43,544 nt of DNA. It comes from Natrialbaceae archaeon Tc-Br11_E2g14 (lineage in GTDB: Archaea; Halobacteriota; Halobacteria; Halobacteriales; Natrialbaceae). Position 1 is the first letter of the stretch; each line of letters opens with the position of its first letter. The stretch is from NCBI GenBank assembly GCA_001564275.1, contig LKND01000013.1, positions 1 to 43,544 of the forward strand, in the 5' to 3' direction. The notes under the pieces were generated by a model. That model was not told the origin of the DNA and ran no database searches. It saw only the letters and a program-made list of their open reading frames with translations. Position numbers and translations under genes: made by a program. Positions 1 through 7,910 of the stretch are shown piece by piece.

Positions 1-1
1 C

Positions 2-259
2 TATGCGATCGCGGCCGCCAGAGGGGTCGACCCGACCGAAGTGCTGTCGCCACCCCTGTACGACGCGGTCGACGTGCCCGCGATCGAGCAGGCGTTCTTC
101 GGCTCGAGGGCCACGGACAAACCCGGTACAGACCCCGGGAGCCTCGAGTTCCGCTACGAGGAGTTCCTCGTCGAGGTGAAAGGTGACGGGTGGATCACTG
201 TCTCCGAACAGGTCGGACCGGGACGATCGGTCGACGATGAGCCCGTTGGCAGTCGGTGA
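2..259 (+). CDS. HalOD1 output domain protein, C-terminal part
   Basis: The reading frame is already open at the left edge, so the N-terminus lies outside the window. The visible 85 residues begin with an alanine-rich helix followed by GVDPTEVLSPPLYDAVD, then a segment reading FRYEEFLVEVKGDGWITV. This pattern (helix, LPPLYDxxD, then beta strands ending in a short V.V...G.I.V strand) is that of the haloarchaeal HalOD1 output domain, found in small stand-alone proteins and at the end of two-component proteins. Its function is not established; a role in signal output or regulation is inferred from domain fusions. The gene converges with the phospholipase D gene at 536-2476, with a 43-bp repeat between them. 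Confidence 0.75.
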   Translation, partial: YAIAAARGVDPTEVLSPPLYDAVDVPAIEQAFFGSRATDKPGTDPGSLEFRYEEFLVEVKGDGWITVSEQVGPGRSVDDEPVGSR

Positions 260-297
260 ACGCCGACAATCCGGATCGAAAATTCACAGGTCAGTCT

Positions 298-468
298 CTG
301 TAGTATTGGTCCTGGGCCTCGAGAGTTAGTTTTCGACAGCTGTAGTATTGGCCCTGAGATCCGACGACCTACGCTTCAATATCTGTAGTGTTGGGCTTGG
401 GGTCCGACGGCTCACGATTCAATGTCTGTAGTTTTGTCTCTGGGCCTCGAGAGTTCCCTTTACACGCC
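298..468. repeat. Four imperfect tandem copies of a ~43-bp unit
   Basis: Units start at 298, 340, 383 and 426, each opening with CTGTAGT.TTG (CTGTAGTATTGG, CTGTAGTATTGG, CTGTAGTGTTGG, CTGTAGTTTTG). The spacing is 42, 43 and 43 bases. Copies 1 and 4 share GGGCCTCGAGAGTT in the middle, while copies 2 and 3 share TCCGACG followed later by TTCAAT, so the array has an ABBA pattern. It fills most of the 276-base gap between two convergent genes. It is not a CRISPR, because there are no unique spacers between conserved repeats. It could be a protein-binding array or a decayed tandem duplication. Confidence 0.8.
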
Positions 469-535
469 ATCTCACTGAATGGACTGTCGCTCACACCCGT
501 GGCCCTCGCCACCGGGCCACTCTGGGACGCACTCC

Positions 536-2476
536 TCAAAAGTAAATCCGCTCGTCGTCCCCGACCCCGTCGTCCGGATCGTCTTCGAACCGGATTCGAT
601 GCCAGCCCAGCACCGCCGCCGCGACGAGGCCGACGGCGACGGCCGCCACCACCTCGAGGGGGAGTGGTAGTGGCCCCGAATCGCCGCCCGCCCAGTCGGC
701 AGCGAACACGTCTGCGTAGAATGCTGCCGACTCCTCGCCGTGGAGGGCCACCACGACCTCGCGGTTGTTCTCGAGGGCGTTGTCGTTCCAGTTGAGGCTG
801 CCGACGATGGCCGTCTCGCCGTCAATGACGACCCCTTTGGCGTGGATCTTCTCGAATCCCGCGTTCGACTCGACGACCCGTGCCTGGAGGGGGAGGGCTT
901 CCTCGGCGGCGCGCTCCTCGAGGTGGGCGACGAGCGCCCGGTTGTCGTCCTCGACGTACCAGCTGCCGTCGAGCAGGATGCGAACCTCGACGCCCCGTTC
1001 GGCGGCCGCGATGACCGCCTCGAGAAGGGATAGGTCCGGACCGCCGATGGCGGCCTGTTTGATCAGGAGTTCGTCTTGGGCGCCCTCGATCAGTTCGAGC
1101 AGGCGAGGTTCGGCGTTCTCCGGGGCGACCAGCAGTTCGACGGCGTCGTACTCGACGCCGACTGGCGGATGGTGTTCGTCGAACGAGCCGTTCCGTGGCT
1201 CGTCTTCGACGAAGGTTGCCGTCTCGCGATGCTCGTGCCAGGAGTCGACGTCCCATCCAGTCGCGTCGGCCCGGAAGACGGCCTCGAGGTCGGCGGCCAG
1301 GGCCGGGTCCTCGAGCACGACACCCCAGCCACGGCTCGAGCCCCCACCGAGTCCCGCGGTGTTCCAGTTTTCCGAACTGACGAGGACGGTCTCGTCGGCA
1401 ATCGCGTACTTGGGGTGGTGGAACCGATACCGCGAGTCGGTGCCGCCGAGTGCGACCACCGTCGCGCCCGCCGTCTCGAGATCCGAGAGGCGGGTGTCCG
1501 TGCGTTCGGCAGTCCCACCCACTGGGCCGGCCTCGACGAGGATTTCGACGTCGACACCGCGCTCGAGGGCGTCCTGAAGCGCGTCGGTAGTCGCCTCGGA
1601 TTCGAAGGTGTACCCCGCGAGAAGGATTCGGTCGTCCGCCGCCTCGATAACCGCCTCTGGGGGGGCCGGCGAATCGGGGAGGACGAACGCCTCGGCGGTG
1701 CCGCCATCGTAGGTGCGGGCGGGCACGCATGAGGCTCCCTTCGGCCACCACTCGCCTGTCGCCGGTTCGCCGCCACCGACCACCGGTTCGTCGGCGTCAC
1801 GGTACCAGGTGGCCGCAGTCCCAGCCCGGTCGTAGCTGATCGCATCGCGAACGGTGCCGTTCGCTAGTAGCATGATGTCGTCGCCGTCGGCCGCGAGCGG
1901 GAGGTGTCCATCGAGTTCGACCGGCTCGAGGTCGGTGATCGCGGCCGTCTCGTTGGGACTCATGGTGATGGCGACGGATCCGGAGACGGTGACGTTTGGC
2001 AGGGCGGCGCTCGCGTGCCCGTCGGTGAGCGTCCAGCCCTCGAGGCTGGTATTCGAGGGCGTCGTCAGGACGAGGTATTCGCCGACGTTGCCTTCGGTGG
2101 TCGGGTTCGGGTGGACGGCGTCGAGCCGTGGATCCGACGTCTCGCCGAAACGCTCGGGGGTGAGGGTGGTATCGACCGGGCTCGAGTGAGCGGTGTCGGT
2201 ATCGTTGGTAGATGGAAACGGCGTCTCGGCGACGACGGGACAACTAACCTCTCGGGTCACATTCCCATTGACAGAATTGTCGACTCGAATGGGGCGGTCT
2301 GGAACCGGTGTGTCGGTGACGCCTGACTCGTCACTCGAGCCGGTGGTCGTCGACCCGACAAAATCCGACGACGACTGGCCGACTGGCTGTGCCCCGACGA
2401 CGGCAGCGGACCCCGCTACCAGAAGCGCCAGGACGACCACGGCAAGAATCGGTACGATGGCCATGCCCCGGCTCAT
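536..2476 (-). CDS. Secreted lamin-tail / phospholipase D-like protein with C-terminal anchor
   Basis: 646 residues. Residues 5-30 form a hydrophobic signal segment. Residues ~115-225 resemble a lamin-tail domain (VGEYLVLTTPSNTSLEGWTL...). Two phospholipase D half-domains follow, each with an HxKx4D motif: H354/K356/D361 and H545/K547/D552, with N370-W371 and the SLNWN segment behind them. Residues ~604-623 form a transmembrane helix followed by a short acidic tail. The family uses the two HKD motifs together to cleave phosphodiesters in phospholipids or DNA; the substrate here is unknown. The architecture predicts an extracellular, membrane-tethered enzyme, and many N-x-S/T sites fit a glycosylated exported protein. 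The start fits a TATA box about 27 bases upstream. Confidence 0.88.
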   Translation of the reverse strand: MSRGMAIVPILAVVVLALLVAGSAAVVGAQPVGQSSSDFVGSTTTGSSDESGVTDTPVPDRPIRVDNSVNGNVTREVSCPVVAETPFPSTNDTDTAHSSPVDTTLTPERFGETSDPRLDAVHPNPTTEGNVGEYLVLTTPSNTSLEGWTLTDGHASAALPNVTVSGSVAITMSPNETAAITDLEPVELDGHLPLAADGDDIMLLANGTVRDAISYDRAGTAATWYRDADEPVVGGGEPATGEWWPKGASCVPARTYDGGTAEAFVLPDSPAPPEAVIEAADDRILLAGYTFESEATTDALQDALERGVDVEILVEAGPVGGTAERTDTRLSDLETAGATVVALGGTDSRYRFHHPKYAIADETVLVSSENWNTAGLGGGSSRGWGVVLEDPALAADLEAVFRADATGWDVDSWHEHRETATFVEDEPRNGSFDEHHPPVGVEYDAVELLVAPENAEPRLLELIEGAQDELLIKQAAIGGPDLSLLEAVIAAAERGVEVRILLDGSWYVEDDNRALVAHLEERAAEEALPLQARVVESNAGFEKIHAKGVVIDGETAIVGSLNWNDNALENNREVVVALHGEESAAFYADVFAADWAGGDSGPLPLPLEVVAAVAVGLVAAAVLGWHRIRFEDDPDDGVGDDERIYF

Positions 2477-2500
2477 GAATCGGTCTGGTCATCCGATCCG

Positions 2501-2508
2501 ATATAAAC
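2501..2508 (-). promoter_or_regulatory. TATA box of the lamin-tail/PLD gene
   Basis: On the minus strand the sequence reads GAGTTTATATCGG. The box is centred about 28 bases upstream of the ATG at 2476, which predicts transcription starting at or next to the start codon (leaderless mRNA), common in haloarchaea. Confidence 0.6.
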
Positions 2509-2658
2509 TCATAGACCGGTGCTCGGAACCGGTTTTGGCTCCAGACGCCCAATGGAATCGCCATCGGTTGCCACGCCTCAACGCCGACAGTGGTGACAAA
2601 GGAACGTCGTCAGCTAATCCGGAGAGCTGTTACCTGGAAGAGACTCCACCGACCCCGC

Positions 2659-3903
2659 TCAGGCGGTCGGCTCGAGTGCGGGGCCTGCCCGCTCGGCTTC
2701 GGCCTGCACGAGGTACACGCGATCGTCGTCGTACTCGGCGACGATCTCGAGCGCGCCGGCAGTCCCGATCCGGTTCAGCGCCCAGGCAGCCGAGGCGCGG
2801 GCGGTGTCGTCCTCGTCTTCGGCAAGTACGTCCGCCAGCGGCTCGATCGCGCGGGTGTCGCCGATCAGGCCGAGTGCCCGGGCGGCAACGCTCCGTATCT
2901 CCGGGTTTTCGGCAACCAGTTGGTCGGCAAGCGGCTGCACGGCGTCCTCGGCCCCGATCTCGCCGAGGGCCCTGAACGTGGCCTTCTGCAACAGCGGGTT
3001 CGAATCGCTGTCGACGTAATCAACGAGGGTTTCGACGACGTTTTCATCGGCGACGCCGATCTTGCCTAGAATTCCGATCGCATCCTGATCACGGCGACCG
3101 GCTCGCTGGAGCATGGGCTCGATGGCTTCTTCGGGGCCCATCCGCTCGAGGGCCTCGAGTGCGTGTTCCTCCATGAAATCGGAGTCGAACGTCTCGAGGG
3201 CGAGCAAGACCATCTCCACGTTCTCGCGCTTTTCGTGGACCTTCAGGGCGTGCCATTCGGGCGGATAGTCCTTGACGTGATCGAGAACGTCGTAGTATCC
3301 CTGGGCCTGGAGTTGCTGGCGTACGGAGAGATCCTCCCAGGTCTGGGCATCGTCGACGGCCTCGCCGAGGCGGTCGGCAGCAGCGAGTAGGCTTTCGATC
3401 GTTTCCGTGTCCTCGTCGGGATCGAGATCGGTCTCTTCGAGCGCCCCAGCCACGTCCTCGAGGGTGGTGACCAGGTCCGCGGCGGTGGGTTCCTCGAGTG
3501 TCAGATCGCCAGCAACGTCGACGATGTCGGTCAGATCGTCGACGAACGCGTCGACGGCCTCGACCAGGGCCGCTTCGCCCTGTTCGGTCCAGCGGGTGGA
3601 CTCGATTTCCTCGGCAGCAGCCTCGACCTCGGTGACAACGTCGTCGACGTAGGGGCCGCGGGCAGCCTCGAGGTCGTCGGCCAGCGAGTCGAGTTCGTCC
3701 TCGATTGGCGTCTCGTCGTCTTCGTCCTCGTCCACGTCGAGATCAGCCGCCTCGACGTCGGCCTCCAGCCCGTCGATGGCTGCTTCGACCTCGTCGAGGT
3801 CGGCCTCGGTTTCGGCGTCATCGAGGGCTGCCGCGATCGACTCGAGACGTTCTCGCAGTGAGTCGACCGTGAGTTCGGTCGCGTCGCCGTCGTCGTCGCT
3901 CAT
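2659..3903 (-). CDS. HEAT-repeat protein with acidic helical N-terminus
   Basis: 414 residues. The first ~150 residues are extremely rich in Asp and Glu with regular leucines, predicting helices or a coiled coil. Residues ~240-400 contain four to five HEAT/PBS-lyase-type repeats (for example LVDYVDSDSNPLLQKATFRA, LADQLVAENPEIRSVAARAL, LADVLAEDEDDTARASAAWA). Such repeats build a curved scaffold for protein-protein contacts; no catalytic motif is visible. There is no signal peptide, so it should be cytoplasmic. Nothing in the neighbourhood identifies the partner. The ATG at 3903 opens the acidic region and no better start is seen. Confidence 0.85.
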   Translation of the reverse strand: MSDDDGDATELTVDSLRERLESIAAALDDAETEADLDEVEAAIDGLEADVEAADLDVDEDEDDETPIEDELDSLADDLEAARGPYVDDVVTEVEAAAEEIESTRWTEQGEAALVEAVDAFVDDLTDIVDVAGDLTLEEPTAADLVTTLEDVAGALEETDLDPDEDTETIESLLAAADRLGEAVDDAQTWEDLSVRQQLQAQGYYDVLDHVKDYPPEWHALKVHEKRENVEMVLLALETFDSDFMEEHALEALERMGPEEAIEPMLQRAGRRDQDAIGILGKIGVADENVVETLVDYVDSDSNPLLQKATFRALGEIGAEDAVQPLADQLVAENPEIRSVAARALGLIGDTRAIEPLADVLAEDEDDTARASAAWALNRIGTAGALEIVAEYDDDRVYLVQAEAERAGPALEPTA

Positions 3904-4059
3904 GGGATCACCTGGCGGATCGTCGCCGTCGGGTGACGCTGTACCGGCTTCATACGGACTTCTCGTGTCAGGACGCTCCTAAGCGTTTCCATCTGAGCCA
4001 CCGGATTCTCGTCCGGGCGCACGATGTCGGCTGCTCCGCACACCGTGCCCACGATCCGT

Positions 4060-4794
4060 TCATTCCGGGGTTGGCGCCCCCTCATCGTCGACTGAGGATG
4101 GGTCCTCTCGCCAGTAACACCAGGGGCTCAGCGTCATATAGGCGATCCCCAGCGTCAACAGCGCGTAAGGGAACGTCTTCCCGGCTACGTTCGGTGCCAG
4201 TATCGCGAGTGCGTGGACGACGCCCATGATGAGGGCGTCCCGAACCAGCAGGTCTGGATACTGGATCGTCGACACCATGAGATAACAGAACGCGCCCGTG
4301 ATCGCCAGGATGACCCAGGGATCGTCGAGTGGTGCCCCGGCGAGGATCGCTGCCCCCAAGATCGTCGCCGCGAGGGTGGTCTGGATCCCCTCTGTGTAGT
4401 GGTCGACGGTGTCGTAGGCGGTGTACAGGCCGAGTCGGGTGACGGCAGCGGCGACGAACAGCGCACAGATCCCGGTGACCAGCGCGAGTTCGACCGTCAC
4501 CGTATCGAAGCCGATCTCGAGGCCCTCGCTGACGACGACGAACGCAAGCACGGCCGGCGCGACGGCGAACGATGCGACGTCTGCCAGCGAGTCGAGATAG
4601 GGGCCCGCATCGGTCCCGCCGTAGCGTCGGGCAAGGATCCCGTCGAGACCGTCGGCGATGGCAGCCAGCAGCATGAGTCGTGCCGCCAGTTCGATGTCGA
4701 CGAAGGCGACGACGATGGCGACGAACCCCAGGGCCGCGTTGGCGATGGTCACCGCGTCGGCGATTCCGAGTCGGCCGACGAACCGGGGGCGCAT
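4060..4794 (-). CDS. pssA: CDP-alcohol phosphatidyltransferase, probable archaetidylserine synthase
   Basis: 244 residues from the start MRPRFVGRLG. The CDP-alcohol phosphotransferase signature is complete: D48-G-L-D51-G-I-L-A-R, then G64, D68 and D72 (GPYLDSLAD). Six or more hydrophobic helices follow. In the family these aspartates bind metal and the CDP-lipid; the SFAVAPA segment after the motif is typical of the serine-transferring branch. The predicted reaction is CDP-archaeol + L-serine to archaetidylserine + CMP in the cell membrane. An in-frame start 24 bases upstream (4818) is possible, but the MRPRFVGRLG start matches the relatives I know. Substrate choice is inferred from family. 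Confidence 0.85.
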   Translation of the reverse strand: MRPRFVGRLGIADAVTIANAALGFVAIVVAFVDIELAARLMLLAAIADGLDGILARRYGGTDAGPYLDSLADVASFAVAPAVLAFVVVSEGLEIGFDTVTVELALVTGICALFVAAAVTRLGLYTAYDTVDHYTEGIQTTLAATILGAAILAGAPLDDPWVILAITGAFCYLMVSTIQYPDLLVRDALIMGVVHALAILAPNVAGKTFPYALLTLGIAYMTLSPWCYWREDPSSVDDEGAPTPE

Positions 4795-4962
4795 ACTCGC
4801 CGAGTCGGCCGGCAGCACCCTTACGTGTTTCCGTTTTCCACGACCACGGCAACTGGCGATTGACGTTACCAGGTGTGCTCACCTACGAGTCGCGATCCAT
4901 GTCAACTGGGCGATCGTGAGCGGACGCACTCGAGGCTCTCAATTGACGGCAGACCGAGCGCG

Positions 4963-4968
4963 TTATAT
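4963..4968 (+). promoter_or_regulatory. TATA box of the halocyanin gene
   Basis: The sequence GCGTTATATCC lies 23-28 bases before the ATG at 4991, the expected distance for a leaderless haloarchaeal transcript. It also helps choose this start over upstream in-frame codons. Confidence 0.6.
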
Positions 4969-4990
4969 CCGGTCATTCCTAACCTCGAAT

Positions 4991-5425
4991 ATGAACCGGC
5001 GCGTTTACCTGGCCGCCGCCGGCAGTGCCGCGGTCGCGACCGTCGCGGGGTGTACCGCCGTCGGCGAAGTGGGCGAGGACCTCTTTGGCGATCCCGAGTA
5101 CGATATCGGGATGAGCCGCAACGAATTCCTCCCCGATGACTTCGAAGCCACGGTCGGTGACACCGTCGTCTGGATGAACACCAGCGAGGCTGACCACACC
5201 GTGACCGCCATCGAGAGCTCCGTACCCGAGGGTGCCGACTACTTCGCCACCGGCGACTACGAGGACCAACAGCGTGCGGAAGCGGCCTGGCACGATCACC
5301 ACGGTGGCCGACTCGGGACGCGCGATACGTTCGAACACACGTTCGAACTCCCCGGCACCTACGACTACATCTGCGTCCCGCACGTCAGAGGGGGCATGGT
5401 GGGTCGGGTCATCGTCAGCGAGTAA
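4991..5425 (+). CDS. Halocyanin-like blue copper lipoprotein
   Basis: 144 residues. The N-terminus MNRRVYLAAAGSAAVATVAG-C21 is a Tat-like/lipobox signal, with Cys21 the likely lipid-anchored first residue after cleavage. The cupredoxin domain carries the type 1 copper ligands H69 (EADHTVTA) and C128, H131, M136 (CVPHVRGGM). Halocyanins are membrane-attached small blue copper proteins that carry electrons to terminal oxidases, or other copper enzymes. A TATA box places transcription start close to the ATG. It is a single gene, convergent with rps3ae. Confidence 0.92.
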   Translation: MNRRVYLAAAGSAAVATVAGCTAVGEVGEDLFGDPEYDIGMSRNEFLPDDFEATVGDTVVWMNTSEADHTVTAIESSVPEGADYFATGDYEDQQRAEAAWHDHHGGRLGTRDTFEHTFELPGTYDYICVPHVRGGMVGRVIVSE

Positions 5426-5586
5426 ATCCGGTCTGTCGGGGTGTCTCCTTACGGTGGCTGCAGTTCTCACGCCGTCTCCACACTCGATCGAAGCGCCTCG
5501 AGGCCGCGGCCCCGCTTCGTCCGGGCGTTCGGTCGACCAGCTACCATCCGACGGGGAACCGTCTATCGTTCCAATTGAAACGAGTT

Positions 5587-5658
5587 ACACACCCTCACAG
5601 CGAGTCGGCTCAGAACCGATTTGTCACTGGTTCTGAGCCATGGTGTCGGAGGGTGTGT
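5587..5658. repeat. Nested inverted repeat between convergent genes
   Basis: Inner arms GGCTCAGAACC (5607-5617) and GGTTCTGAGCC (5629-5639) pair perfectly over 11 bases around an 11-base loop. Outer arms ACACACCCTC (5587-5596) and GAGGGTGTGT (5649-5658) pair perfectly over 10 bases, with 9-10 unpaired bases on each side between the arms. The structure sits in the 330-base gap between the halocyanin gene (+) and rps3ae (-). It could serve as a two-way terminator or cruciform, or be the remnant of a small mobile element. No run of T follows the stem. I see no gene in 5426-5755. Confidence 0.75.
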
Positions 5659-5755
5659 GCCATGACGTTCAGTGGCTACTATCGAATGGTAACCGCTATC
5701 GCTGGATCTCCGTCACTCGAGGCCACGAAAAAGCACCGGTCGCGCGCAGTTGTCG

Positions 5756-6397
5756 TCAGCTGTCGACGGCGACGTCAGATTCGTCGACGTCGACGGCCGT
5801 GGCCTCCTCTTCGGCGATCTCGTCGGGGTGGGCCTCGACGGTCGTCTTCTGGATTTCGACCCGTCGAAGCGGGTAGATCGTCTTCGCTTCGCCGTAAATC
5901 GCCGAGGAGAGTCGCCCGTCGACGATGCTGTCGACGAGTTCCTCGAAGGTGCGCTCGGCGGCGGCCTCCTCGACCATCTGGACCATCTGCTCGCGGATGG
6001 CCTTCTCCTGGCTCGCGTCGGCCTTCTTCGTCGTGAACGCGACCGGCTGGACCTGAACGCGGTAGTCGTCGGTCGTGATGACGGTCACGTAGGCGTCGAT
6101 CTTCGAGGCTCCGCGCCGGACCAGCGAGCGCAGGTAGTCCCGGGTCAGCGAGTGGGACTTGAACTCGGTGTAGGCGGCGTCGCTGCCGACGTCGTTCACC
6201 TGGAAGGTGAGCTTGATGTTGTTCTCGCTGGCGTTGTTCGTGAGTTCGCCGAGCGTCGTTTCGATGGTTCGGTCGTAGACCTGTTCTGGTTCGTCAGCGG
6301 GGGTCTCGCCGAGCTCTTCCCGGTCGAACTGTTCGGGAGCGAGCACGGTGTACCACCGCTTCTCCTGTTTCGCACGTGAAACTGATCGTTCACTCAT
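5756..6397 (-). CDS. rps3ae: Small ribosomal subunit protein eS1 (S3Ae)
   Basis: 213 residues starting MSERSVSRAKQEKRWYTVLA, a textbook archaeal S3Ae N-terminus, with the KSHSLTRDYLRSLVRRGASKID segment and YPLRRVEIQKT near the end. It is part of the 30S subunit platform near the mRNA exit. It is the last gene of the rps15 - DHH - pcc1 - rps3ae run, and its start overlaps the end of pcc1 by 8 bases, pointing to translational coupling. Longer in-frame starts exist upstream but would extend into pcc1. Confidence 0.97.
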   Translation of the reverse strand: MSERSVSRAKQEKRWYTVLAPEQFDREELGETPADEPEQVYDRTIETTLGELTNNASENNIKLTFQVNDVGSDAAYTEFKSHSLTRDYLRSLVRRGASKIDAYVTVITTDDYRVQVQPVAFTTKKADASQEKAIREQMVQMVEEAAAERTFEELVDSIVDGRLSSAIYGEAKTIYPLRRVEIQKTTVEAHPDEIAEEEATAVDVDESDVAVDS

Positions 6398-6692
6398 GAT
6401 TGTGTGTTGTCGTCGAGTCACCACACGGTGACCCATCGTTCGCTGTCGTTCGTCCGTGCTGTGCGACCGTGGTTGCCACGTCCAGATTGACCAAATAATC
6501 GTCGACCGTCGCGTGCAGGCCACCGGTCGTCTCCCGCTCGATCGTCGTCACGAGCGTTGCCGTCCCGTCGTCGTCCGGATCGACTCGAGTCGCCATCTCG
6601 TCGGTGTTGTCCGGCGCGATCGCTGCGGCGACCAGGGTAGCTTCCGGCAGCCGACTCCGGATCGTCGCCGTTCGACTCGATCGGTCGGTCAC
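6390..6692 (-). CDS. pcc1: KEOPS complex subunit Pcc1
   Basis: 100 residues from a GTG start (VTDRSSRTATIRSRLPEATL). The GTG overlaps the TGA of the upstream DHH-like gene (GTGA). Segments such as RSRLPEATLVAAAIAPDN, ATLVTTIERETTGGLHATVDDYLVNL match the small Pcc1 fold, which dimerises KEOPS and helps make the universal tRNA t6A37 modification. In this operon position, between the DHH gene and rps3ae, Pcc1 is conserved in haloarchaea. The last ~20 residues are Thr/His-rich and unlike the family core. The long reading frame further upstream in the same phase is a shadow of the DHH gene. Confidence 0.82.
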   Translation of the reverse strand: MTDRSSRTATIRSRLPEATLVAAAIAPDNTDEMATRVDPDDDGTATLVTTIERETTGGLHATVDDYLVNLDVATTVAQHGRTTANDGSPCGDSTTTHNHE

Positions 6693-7906
6693 AGGTGATC
6701 CCTCACGCTGGTGATGATCCGCTCGTCTGAGCAGGTGTCGACCTCGTCGTCGGGTCCGGGGAGACGGATGTGCCCGCCGCGTCGGCCGACGTCGTACGCC
6801 GTCTCGATCCCGAGGTCGCGGGCGACGGCCTCGAGAGTCGATCCGAGCGATCGATCCCCCCGGGTCCGAATGGCGGCCTCGTCGTTGCCGATGACGAGTG
6901 TCGTTGGCTCCGGCGAGCGGTAGGCCGACACCAGGCGCGCGACCGTTCGAACGGGGCCATCGTCGATACCGACGGCGAAGAGGCCGTCGTACCGACCGGT
7001 CGACGCCCCCTCGATCGCCGTGTGCGCCCGTCGCCCACAGGCGCGCCAGGCATCGAGGGCCGACGTCGAGACGTCGTGGCCCATCGCGAGGGCCACACCG
7101 GTTCCCGGCTCGCAATCGGCAGTCGCCCGGAGGACGTCGGCATACCCCTCGAGCGTCACGAAGGGGACACTCCCGTCCGCCCCAGTGATCGCGTAGGGGT
7201 GCAGGAATCGACCGATCGCGGTCGCGGCGTGCTCGCTCGCCGCCGGATCCCCGACAGCCTCGAGTGCGACCAGCGACCCGATCGTCCGGTGATCGACGTC
7301 GCCATCCGTCGGGGCCGCCGGTACGGCTTCGAGTAACGCCGCGACGGCGTCCTCGTCCCCCGACCAGGGGGCCAGACACGCACCCGTGTGCGCAAGTCCG
7401 TCGACCATATCCGTCGTCGGCACGCCGACACCGGGTCGGCGCTCGATGAGGGGGTCGTCTCCAGCCAGGGCCCGCTCGAGGAGCCACTCCGTTTCGCCGG
7501 CTCCAGGGTCGATCCCCGCGGCTACGGTACCGGCGAGGGTCAACAGCGGATCGCCCGTGGCCTCGAGCGTCTTGAGGTGGTCGGCGACAGCGAGGGTCGC
7601 CGGCCGATCCGTGGCTGCGATGGAGAGGTGGGTTTCGGCTGTCGTCCCCGGATCCGTCTCCGAGTGGTCGTGCGGCCCGATCGCAACCGTCACGCCCTCG
7701 ATCTCCTCCTGCAGACGAGCGGTTCGGTCGCCGATCGTCGCGCCGGTAGTGATCTGAAACGGCGTCCCGTCTCGAGCGAGGGCTCTCGCGAGCAACCCCG
7801 CGGCAGCGATGGCGTCGCCGTCGGCCCGCGTGACGATGCGAACGAACTCGCCACTGCGGAGCACGTCGGCGTCGGTTGCCGTCGAGACGGTGCCGTCTGG
7901 TGTCAT
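6689..7906 (-). CDS. DHH-family (RecJ/Cdc45-like) protein, probably catalytically degenerate
   Basis: 405 residues starting MTPDGTVSTATDADVLRSGE, 4 bases after rps15. The N-terminal IVTRADGDAIAAAGLLARAL aligns in shape with DHH motif I (hxHxDxDGxxSAxxL) but lacks the histidine; HDHSE at ~79-83 stands where DHH should be; RRGGHIRLPG near the C-terminus recalls the DHHA1 GGGHxxAAG loop. Archaeal RecJ-like proteins act as nucleases or as Cdc45-like partners of GINS. Loss of several metal ligands suggests a structural role, which is inference. It is the second gene of the operon rps15 - this gene - pcc1 - rps3ae. Confidence 0.78.
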   Translation of the reverse strand: MTPDGTVSTATDADVLRSGEFVRIVTRADGDAIAAAGLLARALARDGTPFQITTGATIGDRTARLQEEIEGVTVAIGPHDHSETDPGTTAETHLSIAATDRPATLAVADHLKTLEATGDPLLTLAGTVAAGIDPGAGETEWLLERALAGDDPLIERRPGVGVPTTDMVDGLAHTGACLAPWSGDEDAVAALLEAVPAAPTDGDVDHRTIGSLVALEAVGDPAASEHAATAIGRFLHPYAITGADGSVPFVTLEGYADVLRATADCEPGTGVALAMGHDVSTSALDAWRACGRRAHTAIEGASTGRYDGLFAVGIDDGPVRTVARLVSAYRSPEPTTLVIGNDEAAIRTRGDRSLGSTLEAVARDLGIETAYDVGRRGGHIRLPGPDDEVDTCSDERIITSVRDHL

Positions 7907-7910
7907 GTGG

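Noticed and set aside
298-468. CRISPR array from regular 43-base spacing
   Set aside because: Only an 8-12 base head is shared by all four units, and the middles are similar in pairs; there are no unique spacers.
822-1751. Very long antisense frames inside the PLD gene and other GC-rich genes
   Set aside because: Arg/Pro-rich translations typical of GC-rich shadow frames opposite well-supported genes.
6416-6431. GTCACC-ACAC-GGTGAC hairpin at the end of pcc1
   Set aside because: A single 6-bp stem without a partner; too short to group with the twin hairpins.
6693-7487. Long minus-strand frame in phase with pcc1
   Set aside because: It is Arg/Pro-rich shadow sequence of the DHH-like gene; pcc1 starts at the GTG at 6692.
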